A DNA stretch of 64,000 nt, taken from NCBI GenBank assembly GCA_904066235.2, contig CAJFCV020000003.1, positions 2,480,001 to 2,544,000 on the forward strand, written 5' to 3'. Under the pieces are notes generated by a model. That model was not told the origin of the DNA, did not search any database, and was given only the letters and a program-made list of their open reading frames with translations. This DNA comes from Bursaphelenchus xylophilus. Its lineage: Eukaryota > Nematoda > Chromadorea > Rhabditida > Aphelenchoididae. Below, piece by piece: positions 44,882 through 56,948 of this stretch (positions are counted from its first letter, which is position 1; every line of letters starts with the position of its first letter). Both the position numbers and the translations under genes were made by a program.

Positions 44882-45572
44882 AGTCTGTGAAAGCTTGTGT
44901 AAAGTGTCTTTCAACATGGTCTCTGTCTCTTTTTTTTGAACTTTTCTTTCAATGTCATTGGGTTGCAGTGCATCTCAAGACGTCTAGTGTTGTTGGTTAC
45001 TCAATTGTAATTGCTCAATAAAGAAGTTATGAAAATTTGAAGTCCATTACTAGGGTTTTATAGCCGGAGAAAGACTTGACCCATTGAAGGTAACAGTTGA
45101 CTCAACACTAAAAATGCTTTCAAAAAAATGTTATAGACATGTTTTTTGGCATGTAAACATATTTTCCCCAAATTATAGGGAGTTTTATGGTTAGAAAAAA
45201 ACTTGACCCCTTGAGGGTAACAGCTGACCCAAAAAACGGGAATGATTTCATAACATGTTCAAGGTGTGTTTTTCTGTAAGTATACAAATTTTTGACCCAT
45301 ATTTAAGAACTTATCGTCAGGGAAACACTTGACTCAGGTGTTAAAAATACCTCAAGTGGAAAGTAAAACATGGCAAATCAATTAAAATTCACCATAGCCC
45401 GTTGCTTTATGTGTAAAAAACAAGCTCTTAATGTAAAACCCGAGTATGTGCGAAGGAAAATTTATTTACACTCGAAAAACATACGAAAAAAATAAGCAGT
45501 GTGAATAGTAATGTAAATAGGCTTAATTGTAAGCAGTCAGACACCAAGTCAAAATATTTTACATTCGGAGGT
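44882..45572. other. Intergenic: 3' ends of the Kunitz and cathepsin genes (convergent)
   Basis: Contains AATAAA for the Kunitz gene (45017-45022) and three 122-bp ACACTTGACCC repeat units (45055-45350). No gene is seen. Confidence 0.6.
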
Positions 45573-47769
45573 TCAGCCAAGACGACTAACGTCAACAGTC
45601 GCAGCATTGGCCGTTCCTTCAATGTTCACGTGATTGTAGCCACGGAGGATTCTGAAGAACCCGTTCTCGCCCCACTGGGGTCCCCAGGAATTGGCGACAA
45701 TCCAGTATGGAACGTTGTTCTGCTCTCCCCAACCGATGACGCGGACGGCATGAAGACCAACGTAGCCGCCGGAGATGTGCTGAAAATGGGTGAATTTGAT
45801 CGTGGTTTACAAGGGAGGTGTAAAATCCCATTTGCAGCGCATATCAGTCTGTCGGGAAAATAATGAGCACAACATCAAATTTCCAAAACAACATTTTATA
45901 ATGTTGATCCATTTTTGTATAAGCAAGGGTCGTGTGTTCGGCAAGTTTCAAAATTTGGTCAAGTGTTTCTTTCATTGCAAAAATGTATTATTTTTAAAAT
46001 ACGAGGTGCATTTTAAATGCCTTTCCGGCCACAAAATTTGTTTTTTGCTTTGCTGCAATCTCTGAAATGTAAAGTGCCGAAATACAAAACATAAAATAAA
46101 ATGTAAAATACGAGTCTTTGCAAGGTAGCTCAAGCAATTTTGGCAACATAAAATGTGAATAATTAGTCTAAATTTTTACTATATTACATTACAGTATGAA
46201 CTTTGAATTTTACAAAATTCACGCTGTTACACAGTAGCTATCTGCTGAGAGGACGGTTTTTTATTCTGAAGACCTTCAACTTACCTGATAAACTCCTCCC
46301 TTGTAATACATGAAATCCTCATAAATTTCCATGGCCGAGAAGACAATTGGCCCATTCCTCATGATCTCTTGCTGCATTGCCTGAGGGTTTTGGCGGAAGG
46401 AAAGGGCGGTAAGACCTGAAATGAATTGGAATTCAAATTTCTAAACCCTTTTACAGCAGTAATTTTTGAAGTGCCTTTAAATCCCCACCAAAGTTCTTAT
46501 CCTGTTGATAGTATCTGTTGTAGCGTGGTTGACATTGCCCTTTACATTGAGGAGCGGGGAAATTTCCGGAAAATCCTTTGCACTGTGCATAGCTGCCACG
46601 CGAGGATCCAGTGCAAGGAGGGAATGGGTAAGGTAGACAAGTCGTCGTATCCGAATAATTACCGCCGGTGACAATGCCAGAGGTTCGAATGTAGTCGAAA
46701 GCGCGGAAAGGATAACCACCAGTACAGCTGAAATTTTGGATATTAGAAGATAGGGGGATTTTGACAATTTAAATTTTGAATTTCCCGCCAAAATTAAAAA
46801 TCAGAAATTGATGACTAAAAAGTGTCTAAAATCAAAAAATCAGTTTAAAATCATTTTACTGACACCTTAATTGGGCAATTTAACCTATGTGTCCGCGCTG
46901 ATGCTTTGTCTAAAAATTTGAATTTTGAATTTCCCGCCAAAACTTCAAATCTGAATTTGATGACTAAAAACGTTCAAAGTGTAAAAAAACTAACTAAAAT
47001 ATGCTTTTTGACACTTTAATCCAGTGATTTAGCATTTGAGTCCTCACCTATATGTTCTCCGAAAATTTTAATTTTGAATTTCCCGCCAAAATTGAAATTT
47101 CGAATATCGACTAAATAAATGCAAAAAAATTAAAAATTGTTTAAAACAATCAAAAATACTTAATCGGACTGCATCTTGCAATTTTCTAACACCATCCATT
47201 AGCTTCTCCCACCTCCTCTAGATACTACAGTTTCCCTTCTCTTACCCATTTCCGCAATTCGAGCAGCAACTCAACAGGTCATCCGCCGACAACGCCACGG
47301 CTCTACTTCCATTGCTCGCAATGCACAGACGATCAGAGAAAGCACCAGACGACGAGACGGCCCAACAACTTCCACACAAACTTTGGTCCTCGATTCTGGA
47401 GATCACCTTGTTACAGTGAGGCCATTGAGTTCTCGAGTCGAAAGCTCTTGGGATCGGAGTATTCGAGTAGCCATAAGCATCATTGGCGACAGGATGAGTG
47501 GCTTCGTATTCATCGACAACGTCATCGTGGTCGTCTTGAACGCCCAACATTTTCTGGAGGTCCTCAATGTTTTGGCCGCGGAATCTGTGGCCATAATGCG
47601 CTTCCCAACTGGAATTCTGGGCCTTCAACTTGTTGACAAGCTCCTCTCCTTGCAACGAGTTGGCGCGGCGACGATGAGATGGCCGTTTTTTATGGCCGGA
47701 GGCAATTTTGTTGGCCAATAGTTGAGTGATGACAATTAATGTCAAGAAGAAGATAAACAGATTTCTCAT
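45573..47769 (-). CDS. Cathepsin B-like cysteine protease (peptidase family C1A)
   Basis: Four exons: 47769-47246, 46727-46489, 46415-46285, 45779-45573, giving 366 residues. The start is the ATG before the signal peptide ([19 protein letters not shown]). A propeptide follows, then the mature enzyme. Oxyanion Gln and catalytic Cys are in [32 protein letters not shown] and GIVTGGNY are typical of cathepsin B. Catalytic His is in [11 protein letters not shown] and catalytic Asn in [17 protein letters not shown]. The family normally has a His pair in the occluding loop; none is visible between PFPPC and QCKGQC here. On the minus strand TATATAAG (47814-47821) lies about 45 bases before the ATG. 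The likely place of action is gut lumen or lysosome (family knowledge). MITE sequence follows exon 3 in the intron at 45844. Confidence 0.92.
46728..47245. repeat. About 150-bp tandem repeat in intron 1 of the cathepsin gene
   Basis: AATTTTGAATTTCCCGCCAAAA recurs in short form near 46774, 46921 and 47071, each time with similar downstream sequence. Confidence 0.75.
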
Positions 47770-47813
47770 GGTGAATATCGATGCTGATGATATATTCTGC
47801 ACTTTCAGTAGGT

Positions 47814-47821
47814 CTTATATA
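47814..47821 (-). promoter_or_regulatory. TATA-like box of the cathepsin gene
   Basis: Minus strand TATATAAG, about 45 bases upstream of the start codon. No competing signal is nearby. Confidence 0.5.
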
Positions 47822-48583
47822 CAATTTCGTTTATTTACATTGCCCTTTGTCACCCGAAAAGGTCACAATTTTTGAAATTTTTTGATCGATGAAAAATGCT
47901 TTGTCCCATTGTCACAGCGGTATTTTTGGCAGCCATTTTTTGCGACAAAAACAATGAAATCACACCTAAATTGGGTGAAAAAAACGTCTGCGATCCGTGA
48001 ATTTCCGTGTTTGGTCAGCTGGTAAGGGCTAGGGCGTATTAATTTTGTGTGCATTCGGTTATTCATGCAAGGGCCCAAATTATTCAAATTTGTTTATTAC
48101 TTTCCGCCTTTTTAGGTGTTTATATTATTTACAATAGCAAATAGCCGTAGCTGTTACCGTGTGGCTTGCCAAAAATCGGCTTTTCTTGGCGTATTTTTTT
48201 GAATGACTTTTCTTTCGATAGATCATACTAGTCCGTCAGGAAAGTCGCCTGATTTTTTATGTCTAAATTTTACGGTAACAGTTGTTATTTCTTGTCAACG
48301 GCCAGCCTATCTTTGGTCTGCCAGATTTGGACTCCGACAAACCGAGATATTTCCACATTATTTTCCCGACAAACTAATTTCAGCTTGTCAAGACTTACAT
48401 AATTCATTTTCTCGACGGCGATGCGACTTTCGCTGCAGAGTGCTCATTATTTTCTCGACAAACGAATATTTAGTTGAAAGTTTTCAGATTCCAATTGTCA
48501 TCATTTTTATTGCATCTAAATTTCCAAGAGTTCAAAGAAACTTTGAAAAAATTACAAGTTAGTTCACCCATTGTCTATTTGCT
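47822..48583. other. Intergenic between the cathepsin gene and the small membrane protein gene
   Basis: Contains degenerate CAGTCTGTC-type MITE ends at about 48230 and 48360 (CCGTCAGGAAAGTC / TTTTCCCGACAAACTAA) and a further end near 48445. No gene is seen. Confidence 0.45.
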
Positions 48584-48790
48584 CTAGCGATTCTCGGTGT
48601 GGCCCGAGAAATGGCCGTAGGAATGAGGAAGATCCTCGAGCAACGTCATATTCCCCAAATGTTTCTCGCGCTCGGGCTCCGTTTCATTTGATCGAACCTG
48701 TTTGTCCTCCACGTCGGCCACGAACAAGATCACAAACAGCAGGACGAACGAGCCGTACAATGCGAAGAGCGAGAGGGCTAGGTAGTGCAT
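48584..48790 (-). CDS. Small single-pass membrane protein (68 aa)
   Basis: A 68-residue frame from ATG 48790 to TAG 48584. Residues 3-25 (YLALSLFALYGSFVLLFVIL) form a strong hydrophobic span, followed by a charged Glu/Lys/Arg-rich tail with one NMT glycosylation sequon. A good acceptor (TTTTTTGCAG) on the minus strand at 48843 lies 52 bases upstream and could be a trans-splice or 5' UTR splice site. That leader has a tiny ATG frame of five codons. No family was recognised. The compositional contrast to the surroundings supports it; a longer start via the preceding TTG is unlikely. Confidence 0.5.
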   Translation of the reverse strand: MHYLALSLFALYGSFVLLFVILFVADVEDKQVRSNETEPEREKHLGNMTLLEDLPHSYGHFSGHTENR

Positions 48791-48843
48791 TTGAAGGGGT
48801 GTAAAATATGGAAGGCTCAACAAGTCAACGCCAGGATGTCATC

Positions 48844-49757
48844 TGCAAAAAATAAGGTGAAAATTAAACTTTTCATGCATAAAATTTGAAAAGAAAAAGT
48901 GCATTGTTTTACAGGGAAAATGCTCGAAAGACCACGTTCAATTTATGGCAGTTGTCCCAAATTTATAGTAAATAACTTTTTATAAGGAAAATGAGAGATT
49001 CCGAGGCCTGGTTTTGCAGTAAAAACCGGTAATATTAATCGGAAATTTGGTTTTTTGAAAGATTCCACTTTTCTGGTTCAAAATTTGCAAATTACGGCCA
49101 AAAAGCGTCTTTCTTCATGGCAGGGAAGTGCTCGAACTGCGATGTTCAAATTTTGATGACATTCGACACATATTTGCTGTAATTTTTTATAGGACGTATG
49201 TAAGAAACGACAAAGATTTTTATGTTGAAACTAGGAAAAATGAGACACTTTTTTTGAGAATTTTGGAATGAAAAGTTTCTAATTCTGTTGTAAAGCGTTT
49301 TTTCCACAAAAAAGCTCTCCGCGTTTCACGTAATCTATTGGCCGTAATATCATTTAACATTCCAGCGACTCTTGTAAAGTGCAAGCTGAATTTTTTGTCA
49401 AATTTTTATTTTACCTTCCCACAACATGAAAAACTTTGAACACTTCCCTTGCATGACTCAAAAGATGCAATACACAAATAATTAATTAAGAAAATAATAT
49501 TAAAATACGAACCAGATAACAGTATCATTTTCAACCTCCCAAAAAAAGGAAAAATCTTCATTCCGCAAAAATAATTCCTTTTCTTATCCGAAATCATCTT
49601 TGAATTTGGTTTCCTTGGCAACGGAAGCTCTGTAAAAGATAATTCTCATCTTCCCCCACGGCGGTTTCCCAATTAAATTTTCTCTGCAAGGCTTATATTT
49701 ATTTAGAAATATATAGCAAGAAATACTTAGCCCAAATTAAAACAAAGATCTGTAAGA
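48844..49757. other. Region between the small membrane protein and the GST gene
   Basis: A piece related to the GTGCGACGCTC element lies at about 49110-49200. A minus-strand frame at 49630-49421, with an acceptor before it and GTAAAAT after it, contains a hydrophobic stretch (IIFLINYLCIASF). It may be a noncoding or 5' exon of the small gene, but frame and phase do not join convincingly. The GST polyadenylation signal is at 49698-49703. Confidence 0.3.
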
Positions 49758-51583
49758 TTAGAAGTCATGTTCCGGCCGGTTTTTCAAATATTCCTGTAGC
49801 TCTGGTAGGGAGTAAATCTTCTTGTGGTGTTGAAGGAGGACTGGGAAGTCCTTGAGGCTCTCTTTTGGGCCGTAAGTCAAGCATAAGTCAGTCAGGTGTG
49901 CGGCGTAGAAGTCGATGTAGGAGAGCTGAAAAAATTGAATGATAGGAAGATTATATTAAAGAAGAGCTTCGTTGAAATAAGTTGCAAAAATGCGAGGAAG
50001 TCCAAATGATGTCTAAATAAAAAGATGTTCTTTTCGTTTACTATACGATAAAAAATTGACCTTTTTTGCTTTAATAATCACGGATGTCATGTAAAATATC
50101 ATTAGATATTCTGTCCAGCATTACTCGGAAGCAAAAGTAGAATAGTAAAACGCAGTACGAGACGATTGAGAGTATTATTCACAAAGCTAACGTTAAATTT
50201 TCTCCTGACAGTGTTGAGTTATACACAAAAAGATTATTATCCGTGGACAGCGAAAAATTATTTTGCGGACCACCAAGAAAATACGTCGAAAAAATAAGGA
50301 TCGCCAAAGGCTTTGACGCGCTGCTTAAAGGAAAGGAAATTTAATAAATTATGTAAAATGAATCCCCAAAGACTTCTCGTATTTTACCATCCTAACTTTT
50401 GCCCAATCGCTAAAATATTTACCTCATTTCCCACGAGAAATCCGCTCTTTGTCGTCTCCAATTGGCGCTGCAACATGACTGCAAAGTCCTCTAACACCGC
50501 TGCTTTGTAAACGCTCTCAATTCGCTCTTCCAGCTAAAAAATGGTTTTAAAACACGTTTTCATGAGCAACCCTACCAGAGGCCTTAAATTGTCGTAAAGA
50601 AAACAGTAAAACCAAGGCCTCATTTGGTTCAAGTAATCGTTCAGGCGAACTCCCCAAACATTGGCCAACGCTCGGTCCTCAGCGGTCTTGGGAAGTAATC
50701 CATGTTTCTCGGCGAGATACTGTAGAATACAACTTGTGTAGTTGACTTCGAACTCTCCGTTGACGATCAGCCGGGGCATTTTTGGTAGGGGAGGGGCTGG
50801 AAAAGGAAGTATTCAAGTGTCAGAGTCTAATGAAGCTTGACACAAATTTAGAATAAGTTTTACAAGGACATATGTGAGACTTCTAGCTTGCGTTTTGCAG
50901 AAACGACGGAGAATTTCGGGTTAAAAGTTGGAAAAAAGTGATTTTTTTTGCGGATTTTGGCATGACAATGTTTCCTGCCAATTCCTATGGTAGAGAGCAA
51001 TGTTTTTGATTCAAAAACAAGTTTTTCCGCATGAACCTGGCGTTGGCATACTCATTTGGCCGCAAAAATCGTTAAATGTTTGCAAAGCTCGCGCTAAAAT
51101 TTTCAAAAACAAAAACAAATGAAACAATGTTTCTAATACTCCAAAATTACTGTAAAACTCACTATCTTTCACATTTTTGTAATTATTGTAGTCCTGTTTT
51201 TCATCCGTGAATTCGATATTGAAATACTTGAAGAACAGGCGGATCGGCTCTCCCTTGCCCCTCAAGTTGAGGTAGAGCAGTTGGTACTCTGGCTGATTTG
51301 CACTAAAATAGAAGTGGAATAGAGGAAAAAAATTAAAAAAAAGATGTCTAATTAAAGAACTTACTGCCCCATGAAGCTGAGGATATGTTGCATCTGAAAA
51401 GAAAAATATTTTTTCGAATCAAAAAAGCCGCTGAAAGCTCTGAATTAATTTTATAGCAATTTAAATAGCTGATCAAAAATCTCGCCCCACCTGCGAGACC
51501 TTGCGGCCGAAATTTTGCGTAGACATAGAAATCTTCCTACGAAAGGCCCCGACCATAGTCCGATTGCTGTCTATGAAATTCAT
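49758..51583 (-). CDS. Sigma-class glutathione S-transferase
   Basis: Six exons: 51583-51491, 51393-51365, 51302-51163, 50796-50576, 50533-50423, 49925-49758, giving 253 residues. The thioredoxin-like part reads YQLLYLNLRGKGEPIRLFF, with the catalytic Tyr of sigma GSTs in LYLNLRG. MPRLIVNGEF and SCILQYLAEKHGLL supply the glutathione-binding cis-Pro and Ser region. The helical C-terminal half ends LPELQEYLKNRPEHDF, a usual nematode GST ending. Conjugates glutathione to electrophiles or endogenous hydroperoxides in the cytosol (family knowledge). The model has about 40 extra N-terminal residues compared with typical 205-210 aa members. A later start in exon 2 (MQHILSF) would give 222. AATAAA (minus strand) at 49698-49703. 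Confidence 0.9.
49926..50422. other. Last intron of the GST gene
   Basis: About 500 bases without repeats of the families seen elsewhere, except CGTATTTTAC at 50378-50387. No gene is seen. Confidence 0.5.
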
Positions 51584-53756
51584 AGCCTTGAGTGCTCAAG
51601 TGTCTATTGCGCGTAATATAAAAGTGCAAAAGGTTGGGCAAACAAAGCGAAAAAACAGCTAAATTAATCCGTTCTTTGACACCATGAGATTATCAGGGCA
51701 TTCAAGGGCCACACAAGTCAGCAGACTGTAGTCTGTGGATTGCAGGTGGTATGAGTTGGAGGCTGGATCAGACAGTGTAAAGTCTGGAGCGTAGCCGTTT
51801 AATTGAAAGGTTTTGAATCCAACTCAAACAAATCAAAGAGCCATTTGCACGGGTGTGACGAATAAGCAGACATGGCAAGGACCTGATCAGCCGGGCCATG
51901 GAATTTTCAAAAAGGGCCGAGCCGGGCAGAGCTTTTCTGGGACCGGGTTTGGTGCTTGAGATTGAAAATTTTAGGCCCGGCATCTTCCGAAAAAAATTAC
52001 TTTGTCTTGAAGCGAAAAATTGGGACTATGATTTTGAGTTCTTGGGATTATGCAACAAATAGTATATTTGTAGCGCTATAAGGATTAAAAACAATTGTTG
52101 CTGTTTAGGATCTTGTTGGGAAACAAAGAACTGCCTAAAAACCTTTTTATGTAAAAGTTTTATAAATGGTTAGGGCACTGTATTTTTCCCTAAAATAAGC
52201 CGCATCTCCAGTAGAGCTTGACCAATATGTGACTTGTGCAAAATTTTCGGACTAATTAAAACTACTGCGGACAGTGGACTGTTGTTAATTTTGCGTCTAT
52301 TTTTGGGCCAGAACAAGTAAAAAAAAAGCTTTGCGGCATGGAATAGAACCTACCTTGCTATATAGTTATGAGAACGTTGTCCAGTAAACAAATTTTTTAT
52401 TGTGTTTTGATGGAGTTCGTTGCGCTCTTAAAGGTTCAAAAAGTCCAACCCGCTCGTTATCTAAGAGGATAAGATATCACTTTACCCCACAAAACTTTTT
52501 TCTTGACCTCCCTCAAACGTCAAAACCTGAGTTTCTCTGATTTCCCACGTATCTTGTAAGAACTTCAACTTGCTCAATAAATGACTTACCCAACGAATAA
52601 TGTAGCGCTAAAAATTGTGATCCCAATCTCGAGCAAATTGCTCTTATATGTAGCGAACGATAGAAGGAGACAATCCGCTTACGAGATGACCACCCAACAA
52701 TTATCAAGGCATTTTTGAGCAGTAATTTTCAGCTCGTCTTATCTTATCTTTACAGTTTTTTTTCGATCATGCGGAGTTTTTTGTAATATCAGTTGTCGGG
52801 AAAATAACGTGGATTTCGAAAATCGCATCGCCGCCAAGAAAATGAATTGTGTCTCGGCAAAATCAAATTTCTTTCCACTTCAACGACGCTATTGGCGCAG
52901 CAACAGTGTACTCATTATTTTCCCGACAGACTGATAATAACTCAAGCCGTATATTGAGAGCATAATTGGATCTTCAACAAGATGACTTACCATTTTTTTG
53001 GCTTATTTGCTCCGGAAAGATAACCTCAATTAACTGCAATCACAACAGACACAAAGCAAATGGCTGTGTCGTACGAACAAGTAGCCGTATTCCCACTTTA
53101 GCCGTTCATTATTTGTTTGTCTTATGGAAATATGATTGAAGTGGTCGAAGTGCAAACTAACAGATATTTTTATGTTTTTTTTGGAGATGTGGTAGGATAA
53201 ATATTTACAAAAAAGAATAACATATATTTTTTTAATAGCATCCATTGATAGAAAATTATGTCTTAAAGGCCAAGAGAAGACTCCTTTGTAAGTTTCAGTC
53301 AAACCTGTAGACTCGCAAAAAATTTCGAAAACTTGTTTGTGATGCAAAAACGTAGCTCTCAAGGCCTCATACATGCAGGGCCGCAAACTTCGGCCCGGCC
53401 CGCATAGCAGGTATTGACGGGTGTCATTGTATGGACACTAAATTTGACATTTTTGAACTCAAAGACGATCGCATTGGAAAGCTCTATTTTTGAAGCATTT
53501 TTTTTCTAACTGGAACGGTTTTAAAGAAAACATGTTAAAATACGTTGATTTTTTCTGCTGCACCCATGTATGAAGATGCTATTAATACTTGCAGTGGCAA
53601 AAAAAAGAGCTCACTTAAAATACTATATCATTTATTTAATAAAAAATCGCTTGAAAAGCTGAGAACACAATGCAGAAATGATATGTTCACCTCAAGGTAT
53701 TGTAATTTACAAATCTCGTTGTAGTTATTTTATAACCATGTTCTTCCATGTTATCT
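51584..53756. other. Intergenic between the GST and CHK-like genes
   Basis: Contains relics of GC-rich hAT-like MITEs (about 51896-51985 and 53374-53410, with GGGCCGAGCCGGGC and CTTCGGCCCGGCCCGC), and a CAGTCTGTC MITE (52789-52934). A frame of 118 codons at 53030-53386 has no recognisable domain and begins in the MITE relic. No gene is supported. Confidence 0.5.
52789..52934. mobile_element. CAGTCTGTC-family MITE (complete)
   Basis: Left end TCAGTTGTCGGGAAAATAAC, right end TTATTTTCCCGACAGACTGA, TA on both flanks. Body shares AAAATGAATTGTGTC with 41932-42083. Confidence 0.85.
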
Positions 53757-56700
53757 TTACAGTTTATCCCATCCATATTTGCGCATTATTTCAGCCGCAT
53801 CAATAAACATCTCCTTCATTCGTTGATGAAGTTCCGCCATTCTTATTTTGTGCGTTTCCTCCGGAGCGCCATCAGCGTTCGGGGAGAAATATGGGATAAT
53901 CATTATGTTGACTATGGCTTGCTGCACAACACATAGATCATAGAGCTCTTGAGCCTGAAAGAAACAACGATTTGAGGGTAAAATACGGAACGGTACGTTT
54001 TCGGCATAGATATGAGCATGACAAAGCTTGGAAGGCATGAAAAGTCTAACAAATAGGTATGGAAAAAGGTTGTTTACTAGGTACTCGACAAGAAAATGGG
54101 CATTTCTGCAGCCGTCTTGCCAGCCAGGGTCAAAGTTAAATTTGAAAAAATTGTGGGGAAATTACGTCAAAAAATATTTTTTGGTCCATTTATTGATGCA
54201 ACAGAGCGCTCACTATTCACCCGACAAACTGCTACATGACCACAGGTTCGGGGAGACTGCAGACAATCAGAGAAATGAGGTGTCCCCAAACGAAAAGCGT
54301 AAACGCTTTGATGGCTTTTCTTTTTATTTATCTATAACCAAATCTAAATGATAATTGGTCTCATCTAAACTATGACTGGCCAAATCTAAATGGTCTTGGC
54401 CAGGCAGCGAAAGCTGCCACATTTTTTCTTCGACAGCTGTCTGTTGTATTTTTACTTCTACGAAATAGATAACTGTAGTAGTTATAAATGAAACGTCGGA
54501 AAGGAGAATTTTGTAAATAAGTTCCTATTTTAAAGTTTTTCCGACAAAAGCCCAACCTTTTTTCAAGGTTTGTCAATCTTAAAACTTTGAATTTTTTTTT
54601 GAGCCAACCGGTTAGAATTGCAGAGCAATATAGCACCAGTCTGTTGGGAAAATAATAAACACAATGTTGCTGTCCGGAGTTTTGTAAAATTGTGCCAAAT
54701 TTAAGACATGAGGTGTGTTAAATTTACGTCAATGCTGTCAGGTATTCTTAATAAAACGTAATAGCGGATACGGATTTTCTAAAAAAGTGATTGCTTGTTC
54801 TGATGCGCTCACCTCCTTCTCGTCGAAATTGTATTTATATTCCACTCCTTCTTCTTTGAACGCCTTTTTCAGACATCTCAAAAAATGCCCGACAATTTCA
54901 TTATGAACCGATCTTCTGACTTCTCCTCTAGCACAGAGGACGACATACCGAGCAATGTCGAGGAACATATTTCCTAAAATTTATTTATCTTATCATACTA
55001 TCAATCAAAAAAAGATTTTTAAAATACGTAAATAAGATTCGATACCTCCAAAAACAGTCTGAAAATCGACAAATGCCCTGAGATTATTGGAGATTCCAAT
55101 TTCTTTTGTCGCATCTCTGTAGAAGAACATATTTCCGTTCCAAACATCGCCATGACATAAGGTAATTGCTCCTAAAAAGGTGTTAAAAATAAATTTTAGA
55201 TACATTGCGAGACCTACCCAGTTCTCCCGGCCGTTCCAAGCAAGCGTATCTTGCAAATTTTTCATTGCTAACTGGCTGTAGTTCGTCCAAGAGCGGTTTT
55301 AAATTGGCTAAAATACAAGGAAAGTTGCTTTTAGACAATAAAAATCAGCTTACAATCGTACTCAACATTTGCTGGAGTGCAAACCGGGTTTAACACAGTA
55401 TGAACTTCAAGGGTGTGGAAGTAGTCTTCGAAATGAGACCATGAGTTTTTTGGGAGCTTAGACACTTTCGCTTGAAAACGAGCAAGTTCTTCAGCGACTT
55501 TGAAGACTTGCTCGCGACGGCAAGGCTGATACATTGAGGGAGTTATGACCTCAGCGCCAAGGTCCTCGATTAACAGGATGGCTTGTTCTTTCTGAAAAAA
55601 TAGGCTTGCATTTTTAGAGACTTCTGTTACCTATGCCTGTTACTTCAAAAAAGCAAAAGTAATGTCTTGGAGAACAATTGCGACCATTCCGTTGAATGCT
55701 GTCAATTTTTTTTACCTATGTACGTTTTACCTACAAGGGAAGTACATCAAATGCGGCAGATTTTCTTTAAATTTGGCCCACACGTCGGGCATGGACTGAA
55801 CATCAATTCCTGAGTTTTAGCTCGCGATTTACAGGCGCCGCTGAGATATTCAACGATGTTTGCCGCCGAGAGAGAACGCTAAACGCGGACGGCGGTCAAA
55901 CAGAAAATAGTTTTTGGCCATCACTTTGCTAGTTTCGTGCCGAAAAAATTGATTCTTGTGAAAAAATTGCCTTGTATGGTGGAAAGATGCGTGAAATTTT
56001 TCGTGCCGAAGTTCGGCAAAAAGTGTCAACTTTTCGCCGAGTTTTGATCTAAAGACCTCGGTTATTTCTGCAAGACGTGGGTCATTAGAAAAAAATCAAA
56101 ATTTGTGCCAGGTTTCATTAAAATCTGAGCGTCGCACTCGGGGTACTTCCCCTGTTAACCCAAGACTAAATAGTATTGATTCGAAAATAGTCATAACGTA
56201 TTTTACAAAGCAGTTTTACCCAATTCTCGATGATATTTTGCACCTTGAAAAACGTTCCTGGGTAAACGGTATTTTTCTTATTTAATTTTTTGTTTACTTT
56301 TTACCGATTTTTTGAGGAAAATTGGGCATTTTATACAAACTAAACAAAAAACATGTCGTATTTTACAAAATTTTTTTTGATACGTATCTCGAAAATTTCG
56401 TTTACAGCAATCAGAATGACTATAACACTCAAAGACTCTTAAAAACCTACCTCTCCAGTTTTCCGTCCAAAATAACACTTCGGGATTGTATTGAGTTCCA
56501 CATCCTTGAAGATGTTGTAAAATTCCACTTCTTTATTATGGCCCATAAACGTTGTCTTCGGCATTACCAGCCCTCCTTCGGCCGTTATGCTGCAGCATGG
56601 GATTTTCACAATCAGCGAGAACACCGGGCTCCCTTCAAACGAGATTTTTACTCTGTAAATTGTCGAATTAAAGGCTGAGCCGACTCCGAGACGGGTGAAA

Positions 56701-56948
56701 GTGATCTGAAATTAATCAAACTGACAAGTGTAATTGACGTATTTTAAAATAACTTTATGCAAGTTTACCTTCTCAATTTTACATTTATGACACAGCTTTT
56801 TGACTTGACAATCTGCCTTTATCATGATGTTTAGCAGCCATTTTGTGGAGATTTGTCCGTCGCAAAGCTCCTTCGGAACGGTGTCTTTTATCTTACAGTC
56901 ACAATGAAGGTTTTTGAAACAGTTCAGCGTTGTTGTAATCGCCGTCAT
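53757..56948 (-). CDS. CHK/EcKL kinase-like protein (DUF1679 type)
   Basis: Seven exons: 56948-56769, 56705-56451, 55591-55354, 55307-55218, 55171-55046, 54973-54813, 53954-53757. Phases join and give 415 residues, the usual size. The N-lobe shows GVGSAFNSTIYRVKISFEG and LIVKIP (ATP-binding Lys in VKIP), then HNKEVEFYNIF. ILLIEDLG is the hinge region. The catalytic motif is LCHGDVWNGNMFF (Brenner-type HGDxxxxN), followed by FVDFQTVFGG in place of the usual metal-binding D-F/W-Q. The C-terminus is helical. The family phosphorylates small hydroxylated substrates such as steroids or choline-like compounds; substrate cannot be told. The N-terminal 60 residues are unusually Cys/Lys-rich. Plus-strand MITE fragments lie in introns (54210, 54640 and 55736-56153). 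Confidence 0.88.
55736..56153. mobile_element. GGGAAGTAC-ended element in the CHK-like gene intron
   Basis: Ends AGGGAAGTACATCAAATGCG and CGCACTCGGGGTACTTCCC. The interior shares GCCGAGAGAGAACGCTAAACG with 21960-22335. In the intron between exons 2 and 3. Confidence 0.72.

Noticed and set aside
47383..47721. 112-residue plus-strand frame over cathepsin exon 1
   Set aside because: Antisense shadow of the protease coding sequence.
49421..49630. Possible exon with a hydrophobic stretch
   Set aside because: Splice sites look fair, but joining it to the downstream small membrane protein gives an immediate stop. Mentioned only as part of the intergenic description.
53030..53386. 118-residue minus-strand frame
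   Set aside because: No recognisable domain, no splice or start support, and it begins within a GC-rich MITE relic.
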